Assembly (NCBI GenBank): GCA_025997455.1
Contig: BNUP01000114.1
Location: 1-7,077, forward strand
DNA from: Fibrobacterales bacterium
GTDB lineage: Bacteria > Fibrobacterota > Fibrobacteria > Fibrobacterales > Fibrobacteraceae
Length of the DNA: 7,077 nucleotides
Direction: 5' to 3'
Shown piece after piece: positions 1 through 6,060 of this stretch. The notes under the pieces were generated by a model. That model ran no database searches, had not been told where the DNA came from, and was given only the letters and a program-made list of their open reading frames with translations. Each line of letters starts with the position of its first letter. Within the stretch, counting starts at the first letter, position 1. The position numbers and the translations under genes are program-made.

Positions 1-99
1 TTTTTTGTGCCCTTTCTTCTCATCAATTTCACAATTTTATCGCTTGCGTGCTGGATAGGCATATCTATATATTTGCAAATTCTCGGTTCTGTTGCCATT
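1..99 (-). repeat. Inverted copy of an internal rimO segment
   Basis: Read on the minus strand, these 99 bases match 538-636 inside the rimO reading frame. The match follows the rule p pairs with 637-p and holds at 97 of 99 positions, with differences at 5 and 32. Weaker agreement continues to about 107. The segment therefore carries a reversed piece of the radical-SAM domain (residues MATEPRICKYIDMPIQHASD and onward) and cannot act as the true 5' end of rimO. It may be a real inverted duplication, or a fold-back or chimeric join of the kind made by multiple displacement amplification or by assemblers at contig ends. Confidence 0.9.
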
Positions 100-1126
100 G
101 TGTTTAATCGGCACACACCGCGGTTGCAATAGTCATTTATCATTTCGGGTGACCAATGGTCGCCCCTACAAACCGGGGCGGGCAAACTATCCCCCCGTTT
201 TATTGCGAAAACGAGATGCTGCGTTTCGCCACCACGCATACTTAAAAATCTCCGAAGGGTGCAATCGAGCCTGTGCTTTTTGTGCCATACCGCTAATTCG
301 CGGAAAGCAAGTTTCTTCAAGCATAAACGATTTGGCAGAGGAGGCACGCCAACTCGAAAAAAGCGGTGTTAAGGAATTGACATTGGTAGCACAGGATTTA
401 AGTTCTTACGGTTTGGATTTGCACAACTCCGAAAATTTAACCTCGCTTTTAGAAAATTTGTTAAAAAAGACAAAAATTCCTTGGATTCGTTTAATGTATC
501 TCTATCCCGAACACATAACCGACGACCTCTTAAACCTAATGGCAACAGAACCGAGAATTTGCAAATATATAGATATGCCTATCCAGCACGCAAGCGATAA
601 AATTTTGAAATTGATGAGAAGAAAGGGCACACAAAAAGACCTTAGAAATTTAATTGAAAAAATACGAGTGAAAGTTTCGGGAATTTCTCTGAGAACCACG
701 CTGCTACTCGGCTTTCCGGGCGAAACGCACGAGGATTTTGAAGAGTTGATGAGATTTGCGGATGATATTCAATTTGAGCATTTGGGAGCATTTATTTGGT
801 CGCCAGAAGAGGGAACTTCCGCCATAAAATTAAAACGGGAAAGAGTCCCCGAAGATGTTGCAAGGTTGCGGCTTAATGCACTCACCGAACGCTCGGAAGA
901 AATTTCACTTGAAAAAAATGAGCAGTTAATCGGGAAAACCGTAGAGGTAATTTTAGACAGCGTTGCCGATGAAAGCGAATTTCATTTTTACGGCAGAACG
1001 CGTGGCGATGCTTTTGAAGTCGATAATGTTGTGCGAATTTTGGAGGGTAACGGTTCGGTCGGTAAAATTTGTAAAGTGAAAATTGTCGATGCAAAAGAGC
1101 ACGAAATAGACGGAGTGATTTTGTGA
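92..1126 (+). CDS. rimO: RimO (S12 methylthiotransferase), N-terminal domain missing
   Basis: RimO is a radical-SAM enzyme that methylthiolates the beta-carbon of an aspartate in ribosomal protein S12. Seen here: the HHAYLKISEGC block and the CxxxCxxC cluster ligands (C57, C61, C64 of the open frame), the VAQDLSSYG motif, WIRLMYLYP, YIDMPIQHASD, LRTTLLLGFPGET and FIWSPEEGTSA. A C-terminal TRAM domain spans about 276-343. These pick RimO over MiaB or MtaB. RimO is normally about 430-440 residues. Here only about 300 are native, so the N-terminal domain that binds the second iron-sulfur cluster is absent. The frame opens at a TTG inside the inverted repeat with no credible ribosome site, so the start is nominal. 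As it stands the protein should be inactive, or the left edge is misjoined. The TGA overlaps the next gene's GTG, implying coupled translation. Confidence 0.85.
   Translation: MPLCLIGTHRGCNSHLSFRVTNGRPYKPGRANYPPVLLRKRDAAFRHHAYLKISEGCNRACAFCAIPLIRGKQVSSSINDLAEEARQLEKSGVKELTLVAQDLSSYGLDLHNSENLTSLLENLLKKTKIPWIRLMYLYPEHITDDLLNLMATEPRICKYIDMPIQHASDKILKLMRRKGTQKDLRNLIEKIRVKVSGISLRTTLLLGFPGETHEDFEELMRFADDIQFEHLGAFIWSPEEGTSAIKLKRERVPEDVARLRLNALTERSEEISLEKNEQLIGKTVEVILDSVADESEFHFYGRTRGDAFEVDNVVRILEGNGSVGKICKVKIVDAKEHEIDGVIL
100..229. repeat. Repeat-like junction DNA upstream of recognisable rimO
   Basis: This stretch separates the inverted copy from clear RimO homology. Positions 109-122 (CGGCACACACCGCG) are the exact reverse complement of 1695-1708 in the later intergenic repeat region. 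Positions 147-165 form an 8-bp hairpin (GGGTGACC, loop AAT, GGTCGCCC, one G-T pair). It is followed by CCTACAAAC, which recurs after a similar GGGCG/CGCCC inverted repeat near 1790-1818. The translation across it (residues 4-46 of the open frame) does not resemble a methylthiotransferase N-terminal domain. I read it as intergenic repeat DNA that happens to be open; the last ten or so codons may be native. Confidence 0.6.
538..636 (+). repeat. Parent arm of the 99-base inverted repeat, inside rimO
   Basis: This is the in-frame copy of the segment found reversed at 1-99. It encodes conserved RimO sequence through PIQHASDK, so it is the original and the left-edge copy is derived. The arms are separated by about 440 bases, so the pair could fold as a long stem-loop in single-stranded DNA. 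Confidence 0.9.
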
Positions 1127-1524
1127 ATCGCCTATTTTGTTATTTTTTAGCAAGTGCAAATCTTATGCTTATATTCTCCTGTGCGGCAACATCTGCCAAA
1201 CAGGAAAACGCTCTCACGCTATACGAGGAATACAAAAGTGCATCTCAATATTTCGCCGAAAGCGAGAGCAATTATTTAACTCTTTTATCAAATTTAGAAC
1301 GCTATCCCAAAGACGAATACCTTTTAATTCAAAAGCAACTTTTGAGAAAGGAAGTGGAACAAAATCGCGTTTTAATGCTGCAAGCACGCTCGGAATACGA
1401 GGCTGCCGTGCAGGACTGGGACATTGCAATTCAAAAAATGGAAACAGGTCTTCCGCCCGATTCCATCGACATTCGGCAAATTTTCGGACTCCCGCGACCA
1501 GAAACTCCGCAGAGGGAAGAGTAG
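1123..1524 (+). CDS. Small predicted lipoprotein, coiled-coil-like
   Basis: The 133-residue product begins at a GTG whose last two bases start the rimO TGA stop. A GGAG at 1112-1115 lies seven bases upstream, which supports this start. Residues 1-19 form a hydrophobic signal peptide ending in a lipobox-like I-F-S-C with C20 as the lipidated cysteine; F at -2 is not ideal. The mature part is charged and mostly helical, with heptad-like leucines around LSNLERYPKDEYLLIQKQLL and LMLQARSEYEAAV, suggesting a coiled coil. The tail is proline-rich (GLPRPETPQREE). I do not recognise the family. It is probably an envelope lipoprotein translated with rimO, but co-transcription alone does not define its job. 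The stop codon falls within the first unit of a tandem repeat. Confidence 0.75.
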   Translation: MNRLFCYFLASANLMLIFSCAATSAKQENALTLYEEYKSASQYFAESESNYLTLLSNLERYPKDEYLLIQKQLLRKEVEQNRVLMLQARSEYEAAVQDWDIAIQKMETGLPPDSIDIRQIFGLPRPETPQREE

Positions 1525-1555
1525 AGAGTAAAGAGTAGAGAGTAGAGAGTAGAGA
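1521..1555. repeat. Tandem heptamer repeat, GTAGAGA x5
   Basis: Five consecutive 7-base units read GTAGAGA, GTAAAGA, GTAGAGA, GTAGAGA, GTAGAGA. The array starts at the stop codon of the lipoprotein gene. A related array of four units (GTAAAGA, GTAGAGA, ATAAAGA, GTAGAGA) is at 5294-5321, and in both places the array leads into the same AACAACTTTACACTTTTCA sequence. Seven is not a multiple of three, so length changes here would alter the frame of any read-through product. Confidence 0.9.
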
Positions 1556-1836
1556 GTAACAACTTTACACTTTTCACTTTACACTTTCAACTTTACACTC
1601 CCTTCTCCCCTCTTCCGCCTGCGCCGTAAAGTTGTCCACACCCTACACGCCACACCCTATACCCCACCCTGCATCGCAGAGTAAAAATTGTGAACGCGGT
1701 GTGTGCCGAGCGCACCAGAAAAATTTGCAATGCCGTATTTTCCACACCCTACACCCAACACCCCATACCCTATTTTTGCAATGCTAAACGGGCGGGTTAA
1801 AAACCACGCCCCTACAAACTCTACACTATCAACTTT
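1556..1836. repeat. Composite intergenic repeat region, no gene
   Basis: No coding sequence is supported here. In order it holds: an ACTTTACACTTT-type run (1557-1596), a CTCCCTTCTCCCC pyrimidine run, two related copies of a CACACCCTACAC-type sequence (about 1635-1668 and 1741-1772), CCTGCATCGCAGAGT (1668-1682), and a GGTGTGT/GCGCACC hairpin at about 1698-1719. A GGGCG...CGCCCCTACAAAC inverted repeat lies near 1790-1818. The ACTTTACAC, CTCCCTTCTCCCC and CCTGCAT-GCAGAGT parts recur in the same order at 5322-5398. CGCGGTGTGTGCCG (1695-1708) recurs inverted at 109-122. The layout suggests a mosaic of short dispersed repeats. Confidence 0.75.
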
Positions 1837-1840
1837 TTTC

Positions 1841-1846
1841 TACATT
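1841..1846 (+). promoter_or_regulatory. Putative -10 element TACATT for the flavoprotein gene
   Basis: The sequence TTTTTTCTACATTCTCC contains TACATT, one base from TATAAT. A start about seven bases on (near 1853) would give a leader of about 20 bases carrying the AAGGAG at 1863-1868. The same TTTCTACATTCT string precedes the tRNA gene at 5446-5456, which supports its use as a promoter core. I see no convincing -35 box. Confidence 0.5.
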
Positions 1847-1873
1847 CTCCTGCCTCATATTTAAGGAGACCTT

Positions 1874-2272
1874 ATGCAAGAAGTTTATGACTTTCTCAAA
1901 AAATGCCAAACATACTACTTGGCAACAACAGACGGCGATCAGCCGAGAGTGCGACCCTTCGGCACTATCGAGATTTTTGAGGGCAAACTCTATTTTCAAA
2001 CAGGAAAATCAAAGGATGTTTCCAAACAAATGGCGACTAATCCCAAAATCGAAATTTGTGCTTTTGATGCAGCCGAGCACAAGTGGCTCCGCATACAGGC
2101 AGAGGCAATTGCAGATGACAGGCGTGCCCCCAAGGAGCACATGCTCGAACACTATCCCGACCTTAAAAAAATGTATTCGCCCGATGACAATAACACGCAG
2201 GTTTTATACCTCCAAAATGCAGTGGCAACCTTTGCCTCCTTTGGCGGAGAACCTCGTGTGATTAGGTTTTAG
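1874..2272 (+). CDS. Pyridoxamine 5'-phosphate oxidase-like FMN-binding protein
   Basis: The 132-residue protein matches the short, single-domain split-barrel flavoprotein family related to pyridoxamine-phosphate oxidase. Recognisable blocks are YYLATTDGDQPRVRPFG near the N-terminus, KLYFQTGKSKDVSKQM, the NPKIEICAFD strand, WLRIQAEA, and the C-terminal FASFGGEPRVIRF. Family members bind FMN, or sometimes F420 or heme, as dimers. Many act on unknown substrates, so B6 synthesis should not be assumed: this length is well below true PdxH (about 210 residues). The ATG has a strong AAGGAG at 1863-1868 with five-base spacing. It has its own putative promoter and ends 24 bases before the DksA-like gene. 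It looks intact and ordinary. Confidence 0.88.
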   Translation: MQEVYDFLKKCQTYYLATTDGDQPRVRPFGTIEIFEGKLYFQTGKSKDVSKQMATNPKIEICAFDAAEHKWLRIQAEAIADDRRAPKEHMLEHYPDLKKMYSPDDNNTQVLYLQNAVATFASFGGEPRVIRF

Positions 2273-2281
2273 AGAAATTAC

Positions 2282-2287
2282 TATATT
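2282..2287 (+). promoter_or_regulatory. Putative -10 element TATATT just upstream of the DksA-like gene
   Basis: TTACTATATTCAGC lies in the 24-base gap between the flavoprotein stop and the next ATG. With TATATT as the -10, transcription would begin around 2294-2297, at or within a few bases of the ATG at 2297. That would give a leaderless mRNA and fits the absence of a Shine-Dalgarno sequence. A TGATTA at 2259-2264, with a 17-base spacer, is only a weak -35 candidate. Confidence 0.4.
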
Positions 2288-2296
2288 CAGCATTCT

Positions 2297-2707
2297 ATGA
2301 AAAGTGAAACCCTATCAAAAAAGGAATTAGACAAGTTCAAAAACTTGCTAACGACAAAGTATAACGCTCTTTTAGAGGAACTTCGCTACCGAGAATCCTC
2401 GTCCATTATGGAGAATCAGCGCGATATTGGTGGTGAAATTTCGTCTTATGCAAATCATCCGGCAGAGGCGGCAACCGATTATGCTAATTTGTCTATGAAT
2501 TTGAATTTGGCGGAAAGGGAAACTAAATACCTTACGCAGTTAGAGGAGGCTTTAGACAGAATTAAGCAGGGAACTTTCGGCGTTTGCAAAATTTGCAAGA
2601 AAGTTATTCCATTAGAACGGTTGGAGGTTGTTCCCACAACTACAAAATGCGTTGATTGCAAGAATGAGGAAAAGAGCAAAGAAGGGAACACCGCTCAGCA
2701 TATTTAA
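2297..2707 (+). CDS. TraR/DksA family zinc-finger transcription regulator
   Basis: The 136-residue protein belongs to the DksA/TraR family, whose members insert a coiled coil into the RNA polymerase secondary channel and, with ppGpp in some lineages, shift promoter choice. Residues about 5-90 form the helical hairpin, with the tip near SSYANHPAEAATDYA. That is closer to the HPAD tip of Gram-positive-type members than to the DxxDxA tip of E. coli DksA. A four-cysteine zinc finger follows: C97 and C100 (VCKICKK), C118 and C121 (KCVDCKN). The length is close to the usual 120-150. No Shine-Dalgarno precedes the ATG, consistent with a leaderless transcript from the TATATT at 2282. It converges on the sulP-type gene, with a structured repeat between them. 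Confidence 0.88.
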   Translation: MKSETLSKKELDKFKNLLTTKYNALLEELRYRESSSIMENQRDIGGEISSYANHPAEAATDYANLSMNLNLAERETKYLTQLEEALDRIKQGTFGVCKICKKVIPLERLEVVPTTTKCVDCKNEEKSKEGNTAQHI

Positions 2708-2719
2708 GCGGATTTTGAA

Positions 2720-2870
2720 AGAGAACCTCTATTAACCTCGCAAGTGGTTGGTAGAGGTTCTCTAAGCGACATGGGCGAACTGCGTTTTTTATGCAAATTT
2801 GAGTAGTTCGCCGTCGTCTCTAAAAACTCAAATCTGTGGAATTGTGTTACAAAGGGAGTTTTTAGAGGTT
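2720..2870 (+). ncRNA. Structured repeat, copy A (three hairpin domains), unrecognised family
   Basis: Copy A fills the convergent gap. Domain 1 (2720-2763) is a 20-pair hairpin with one T-T mismatch and two G-T pairs, capped by a GCAA tetraloop. Domain 2 starts at AAGCGAC (2764): CGAC 2767-2770 pairs with GTCG 2813-2816, then an ATG bulge, then GGCGAACT 2774-2781 pairs with AGTTCGCC 2805-2812. Domain 3 is a perfect 12-bp stem, CTCTAAAAACTC 2818-2829 with GAGTTTTTAGAG 2856-2867, around a 26-base loop. Bases 2764-2832 are identical to 7009-7077. No U-tract follows any stem, so a simple terminator does not explain it. Whether it is transcribed is unknown, and the + strand is assumed. It could equally be a non-coding mobile repeat. 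Confidence 0.65.
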
Positions 2871-4573
2871 TCCGAAATAAACTCATCTGCTCTATGCAGC
2901 GCCAAGTCTATATTGGCGGGTAAGTTTTCTTCGCCGAGTTCCGTTAAAAAGCCGGATTTTCGCATTGCGATTTTCGGTTGTGCCCTGACCCCGGACAGCA
3001 ACAGATGAACTCCGTTTTTTCTGCATTGCTGTAATAAATCCTCTAAAAAATGCAAGCCCGAACTGTCAATGTCAAATACCGAACGGGTTCGGACAATTAA
3101 CACCTTCGGCTTGCGTTCCAAGCCTGAAATTATACTCTGATATTTATCAATGGCACCAAAAAAGAACGAACCGAATATTTCATACACCGCCACGCCTTTC
3201 GGAATTTTTCGCATTGAAATACTGTAAGGGTCGTTTTGAGTGTCCTCTTCAATAAGCGAAATTTGGTCTTGAATGGGATTAACCCGCGAAACTTCCGACA
3301 TTCTGCGAATAAACAAAAATGCGCCCGCCATAACACCAACTTGAATAGCAACCGTTAAACTGAAAAATACCGTTAGAGAAAAAGTCAGCAACAATATGAA
3401 CAAATCGCTTTTGGGGGCTTTGAAAATTTTCACAAAAGTTCGCCAATCGGACATATTGTAAGAGACTATAAACAGAATTGCAGAAAGAGTTGCCATTGGA
3501 ATATACGCGGCGAGTTTGCCGAGAAAGAACAAAATCAGCAAAAGCGTAAATGCGTGAATAATTGCAGAAACTGGTGTGCGACCGCCGTTTTTGATGTTTG
3601 TGGCGGTGCGTGCAATTGCACCTGTGGAGGGTATTCCGCCGAAAATCGGGGAAATTATATTCGCCGCTCCGTGTGCTATCAGTTCCATATTTGAGCGGTG
3701 TTTGTGCCCTGTCATTCCGTCTGCGACAACTGCCGAAAGAAGCGATTCAATACCTGCGAGCATTGCAATTGTCAGTGCCGGTTGAAACATATCCTGTATT
3801 AACTTTATGCTGATATTCGGCAATCTCGGTGCGGGAATAGCGGCGTGCAATTCTCCGAATTTATCTCCTATTGTTGCAATAGGCAACTCCAAAATTTTCA
3901 CCAAAAAAGCGGTAATCACAATAGAGACGAGCGAACCGGGGAGACGGGAAAATATTTTTAAGGGAATGTGTAGAGCAAACTTATGGTAAGAAATAGAAAT
4001 CAGCAAAGCGAGCAAGCCTATGGAAAGTGTTTCGTAATGAAAATCGTCTATGTTTTTCACATACACCATAACCTTATGCAAAAAATCTGCCGGGTCTTTT
4101 TCCAATTCAAAACCGAGAAATGCGGGAATTTGTCCTGTTGCAATGGTAACCGCTATGCCCGTGGTGAATCCCACTGTGACGGGAAAGGGAATAAAACGCA
4201 GAACCGTTCCGAATTTTGCAATACCCATTAAAATCAGCAAAACGCCCGCCATAAAGCCCGCTATAGCCAACCCGTCGTAGCCGTATTTCAGCACAATTCC
4301 GTAAATCACAACGATAAACGCACCGGTAGGTCCCGAAACCTGAACCCTGCTGCCTCCCAAAATTGCAGTCACAAAACCTGCGATGATGGCTGTTGTTAAA
4401 CCCGCCTGCGGCGAAACTCCGCTTGCAATTGCAAATGCTATAGCCAGAGGCAGTGCGACAATGCCGACTATTATACCCGCAAAGAGGTCTTTTATAAAAT
4501 GCTCCCGCGTGTAGCCTTCTTGAAATACGGAAAACAGTGCGGGCGTGAATGAAGGGGGAAGTTTGAATTTCAT
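2828..4573 (-). CDS. SulP family anion transporter with STAS domain
   Basis: The 581-residue inner-membrane protein has the SulP fold. About 10-14 hydrophobic segments fill residues 25-425 and a cytoplasmic STAS domain spans about 450-565. Family signatures are RVQVSGPTGAF (76-86), ESLLSAVVADGMTGHKHRSN (276-295) and GGIPSTGAIARTATNIKNGG (312-331). The STAS loop has DIDSSG (501-506), with a serine where SpoIIAA-like proteins are phosphorylated. SulP proteins carry sulfate, bicarbonate, dicarboxylates or other anions; the sequence does not decide which. The ATG follows the upstream lipoprotein stop by seven bases, with only a weak AAAAGA as ribosome site, so the two are likely co-transcribed. 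The last 13 residues (TSKNSLCNTIPQI) and the stop are encoded within structured repeat copy A. Confidence 0.93.
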   Translation of the reverse strand: MKFKLPPSFTPALFSVFQEGYTREHFIKDLFAGIIVGIVALPLAIAFAIASGVSPQAGLTTAIIAGFVTAILGGSRVQVSGPTGAFIVVIYGIVLKYGYDGLAIAGFMAGVLLILMGIAKFGTVLRFIPFPVTVGFTTGIAVTIATGQIPAFLGFELEKDPADFLHKVMVYVKNIDDFHYETLSIGLLALLISISYHKFALHIPLKIFSRLPGSLVSIVITAFLVKILELPIATIGDKFGELHAAIPAPRLPNISIKLIQDMFQPALTIAMLAGIESLLSAVVADGMTGHKHRSNMELIAHGAANIISPIFGGIPSTGAIARTATNIKNGGRTPVSAIIHAFTLLLILFFLGKLAAYIPMATLSAILFIVSYNMSDWRTFVKIFKAPKSDLFILLLTFSLTVFFSLTVAIQVGVMAGAFLFIRRMSEVSRVNPIQDQISLIEEDTQNDPYSISMRKIPKGVAVYEIFGSFFFGAIDKYQSIISGLERKPKVLIVRTRSVFDIDSSGLHFLEDLLQQCRKNGVHLLLSGVRAQPKIAMRKSGFLTELGEENLPANIDLALHRADEFISETSKNSLCNTIPQI

Positions 4574-4580
4574 TTTCTTT

Positions 4581-5246
4581 TCATTTGATTTTGATTATCT
4601 TGTAAATCTCGGTGTAGGCGGCGGCTTTATCCGACTCATACAAATTGCCTGCGGCTTTTAATAAACCGTTCATTCTACTGCTGTCTTCGCCGATTTCTTC
4701 TAAAATTTCGCGGAACATTTTTTTGTATTCATCTGAAATTTCTTCTATGGGAGTTTGCCCGTAATACAAACCGAAATACCTTTTCCAATGTTGTTTTTTC
4801 TCAAAAATTCCGATAAAATTTCCTTTTGCATCGAACAGGTAAATTTCTGCCGACATATCATAGATGTTTCTTTTTAACGGCACTCCCACAATCATAAACA
4901 CCACATTGAAGGGAACGGTTATTATGGGCATTATCGATGAAATTTCACTTAAATCTATAAACGGATCCTGTTTTTTGCTGTAATCGTAATGTATGTAAAA
5001 ATAGCCGTAGGCGGAGGAATCAGATTTCACTGTGTCTGTTTTCATAAAGCCGTTTATAATTTGCGTTGCTTTTTCAATTTTCAAATTACTTCGGTCGTGG
5101 TAAATCAGCGGCAAAATGCTTTTTTCTTCCGACGGTTTTTCGTAGGCAAAATCTACTTCATTAAAGTTAAAATTTTTGGAAAACATTCCGCAACCCGACA
5201 GTGCAAGCACAGAAAAAATAAACAAAGCGAATATTCCGATTTTCAT
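4581..5246 (-). CDS. Predicted lipoprotein, unrecognised family
   Basis: I chose the ATG at 5246 (221 residues) over a TTG at 5282 because it gives a compact signal peptide, MKIGIFALFIFSVLALSGC, with a textbook L-S-G-C lipobox and lipidated C19. The earlier start would add 12 residues ahead of it. The mature protein has a Tyr-rich segment (AYGYFYIHYDYSKK), a hydrophobic stretch (IMPIITVPFNVVFMIVGVPL) that may be a buried hairpin, then AEIYLFDAKGNFIGIFEKK, which looks like a beta strand pair, and a charged helical C-terminus. I do not recognise the family. It precedes the SulP gene by seven bases, so a shared envelope or transport role is possible but inferred from position only. No Shine-Dalgarno is visible before the ATG. 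Confidence 0.8.
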   Translation of the reverse strand: MKIGIFALFIFSVLALSGCGMFSKNFNFNEVDFAYEKPSEEKSILPLIYHDRSNLKIEKATQIINGFMKTDTVKSDSSAYGYFYIHYDYSKKQDPFIDLSEISSIMPIITVPFNVVFMIVGVPLKRNIYDMSAEIYLFDAKGNFIGIFEKKQHWKRYFGLYYGQTPIEEISDEYKKMFREILEEIGEDSSRMNGLLKAAGNLYESDKAAAYTEIYKIIKIK

Positions 5247-5255
5247 TGCGAGGAG

Positions 5256-5261
5256 AAGGTA
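5256..5261 (-). promoter_or_regulatory. Possible -10 element TACCTT for the lipoprotein-sulP operon
   Basis: On the minus strand TTTTCTACCTTCTCC closely follows the TTTTCTACATTCTCC found at 1836-1850. Read as a -10, it would start transcription near 5249, about three bases before the ATG at 5246. That would make a leaderless or nearly leaderless mRNA and account for the missing ribosome site. The fourth base departs from the other examples. Confidence 0.3.
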
Positions 5262-5287
5262 GAAAATCACTCGGCAGTGCAAGAGTT

Positions 5288-5440
5288 GAAAGTGTAAAGA
5301 GTAGAGAATAAAGAGTAGAGAATAACAACTTTACACTTTTCATTTTACACTTTGCACTCTCCTCTCCACTCCCTTCTCCCCAACCTGCATTGCAGAGTTC
5401 GCGTGAGGGGTATAGCCCGACCCAAAGGGGCACGCCCAAA
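5288..5440. repeat. Second copy of the composite intergenic repeat
   Basis: This region lies between the lipoprotein start and the tRNA gene. It carries GAAAGTGTAAAG (5288-5299), inverted against CTTTACACTTTTC (5329-5341, one extra T). Between them are four GTAGAGA-like heptamers (5294-5321). Then come TAACAACTTTACACTTTTCA (5323-5342), CTCCCTTCTCCCC (5369-5381) and CCTGCATTGCAGAGT (5384-5398, a 5-bp palindrome). The order matches 1521-1682. The final part is different: 5400-5437 contains GGGTATAGCCCGACCC and GGGGCACGCCC, GC-rich segments able to fold. No coding sequence is supported. Confidence 0.75.
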
Positions 5441-5448
5441 AAAATTTC

Positions 5449-5454
5449 TACATT
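5449..5454 (+). promoter_or_regulatory. Putative -10 element TACATT for the tRNA-Arg gene
   Basis: TTTCTACATTCTTGCC places TACATT so that transcription would begin near 5461-5462, four or five bases before the mature tRNA 5' end, a normal distance for a bacterial tRNA gene. The shared TTTCTACATTCT with 1836-1848 strengthens both calls. No -35 hexamer is apparent. Confidence 0.5.
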
Positions 5455-5465
5455 CTTGCCAAGAT

Positions 5466-5539
<74 letters not shown>

Positions 5540-5579
5540 TTTAGCAACGAAAATGCGGGAAATCTCGCAAGGAGCCGAT

Positions 5580-6050
5580 ATGAAACATTGTAAAAGCGGT
5601 ATTACGGTTGTGAATTTGGTGATTACGATTGTTGTGCTTGCGGTGGCGGCATTTGTAATTTTGATGAAGATTTTTTCTGTGGGCGCGCAGGTGAGAGCGG
5701 TTGAGGTGGAGCAACAGGTTAGAACTTGGAATAAATTGCAGGTTGCGTTTGCTCTGAATAACGAGAGGTTGGGGTCGTTTAAGGATATTGCTTATGTGCC
5801 GCCCGGTAAGTTGAGGGATGAGGGTGAGGCGAGCAAGGGTTCGTCATTTAATTACAGCAGTGATTTATTGAACGGCAAGGGTCGTTTTTTGGCTATTAAC
5901 AACACAAAGATGGAGAAGTGCAGGAAATATGAAGGGACTTGGCTCGCTTATGCGAATCCTGAAAATATTATGGGCAATGCGGTGATAGAACTGCCTATTC
6001 AAAAGTGTGCTGTTTTAACGCCGAAATTTGATGTGATAGATATTCATTAA
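5580..6050 (+). CDS. Type IV pilin-like / pseudopilin-like protein
   Basis: The 156-residue product starts at the ATG preceded by AAGGAG (5569-5574, five-base spacing). A longer open frame runs back into the tRNA but lacks support. The N-terminus, MKHCKSGITVVNLVITIVVLAVAAFVIL, has the prepilin layout: a short basic leader, glycine (G7) as the -1 residue, then a long hydrophobic helix that would be cut and N-methylated by a prepilin peptidase. The usual glutamate at +5 is replaced by asparagine (N12). Loss of that glutamate is known in some minor pseudopilins such as GspK. The globular part has two C-terminal cysteines (C114 and C143) that could form the disulfide loop typical of pilins. No other pilus or secretion genes are in view. 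The hydrophobic helix could instead be a plain signal anchor. Confidence 0.68.
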   Translation: MKHCKSGITVVNLVITIVVLAVAAFVILMKIFSVGAQVRAVEVEQQVRTWNKLQVAFALNNERLGSFKDIAYVPPGKLRDEGEASKGSSFNYSSDLLNGKGRFLAINNTKMEKCRKYEGTWLAYANPENIMGNAVIELPIQKCAVLTPKFDVIDIH

Positions 6051-6060
6051 AAGCAGTGGG

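Noticed and set aside
1137..1538. Alternative-frame 133-residue frame over the small lipoprotein gene
   Set aside because: The GTG frame has translational coupling, a GGAG site, a signal peptide and a lipobox; the other frame shows no features and ends in the tandem repeat.
2720..2870. CRISPR, integron attC site or simple bidirectional terminator
   Set aside because: There are no short repeat-spacer units and no RYYYAAC/GTTRRRY core pairs. No U-tract follows the stems, so these types do not fit, although a termination role is not excluded.
5247..5282. TTG-initiated 12-residue extension of the minus-strand lipoprotein
   Set aside because: It would disrupt the compact signal peptide, and the region instead contains the putative promoter core.
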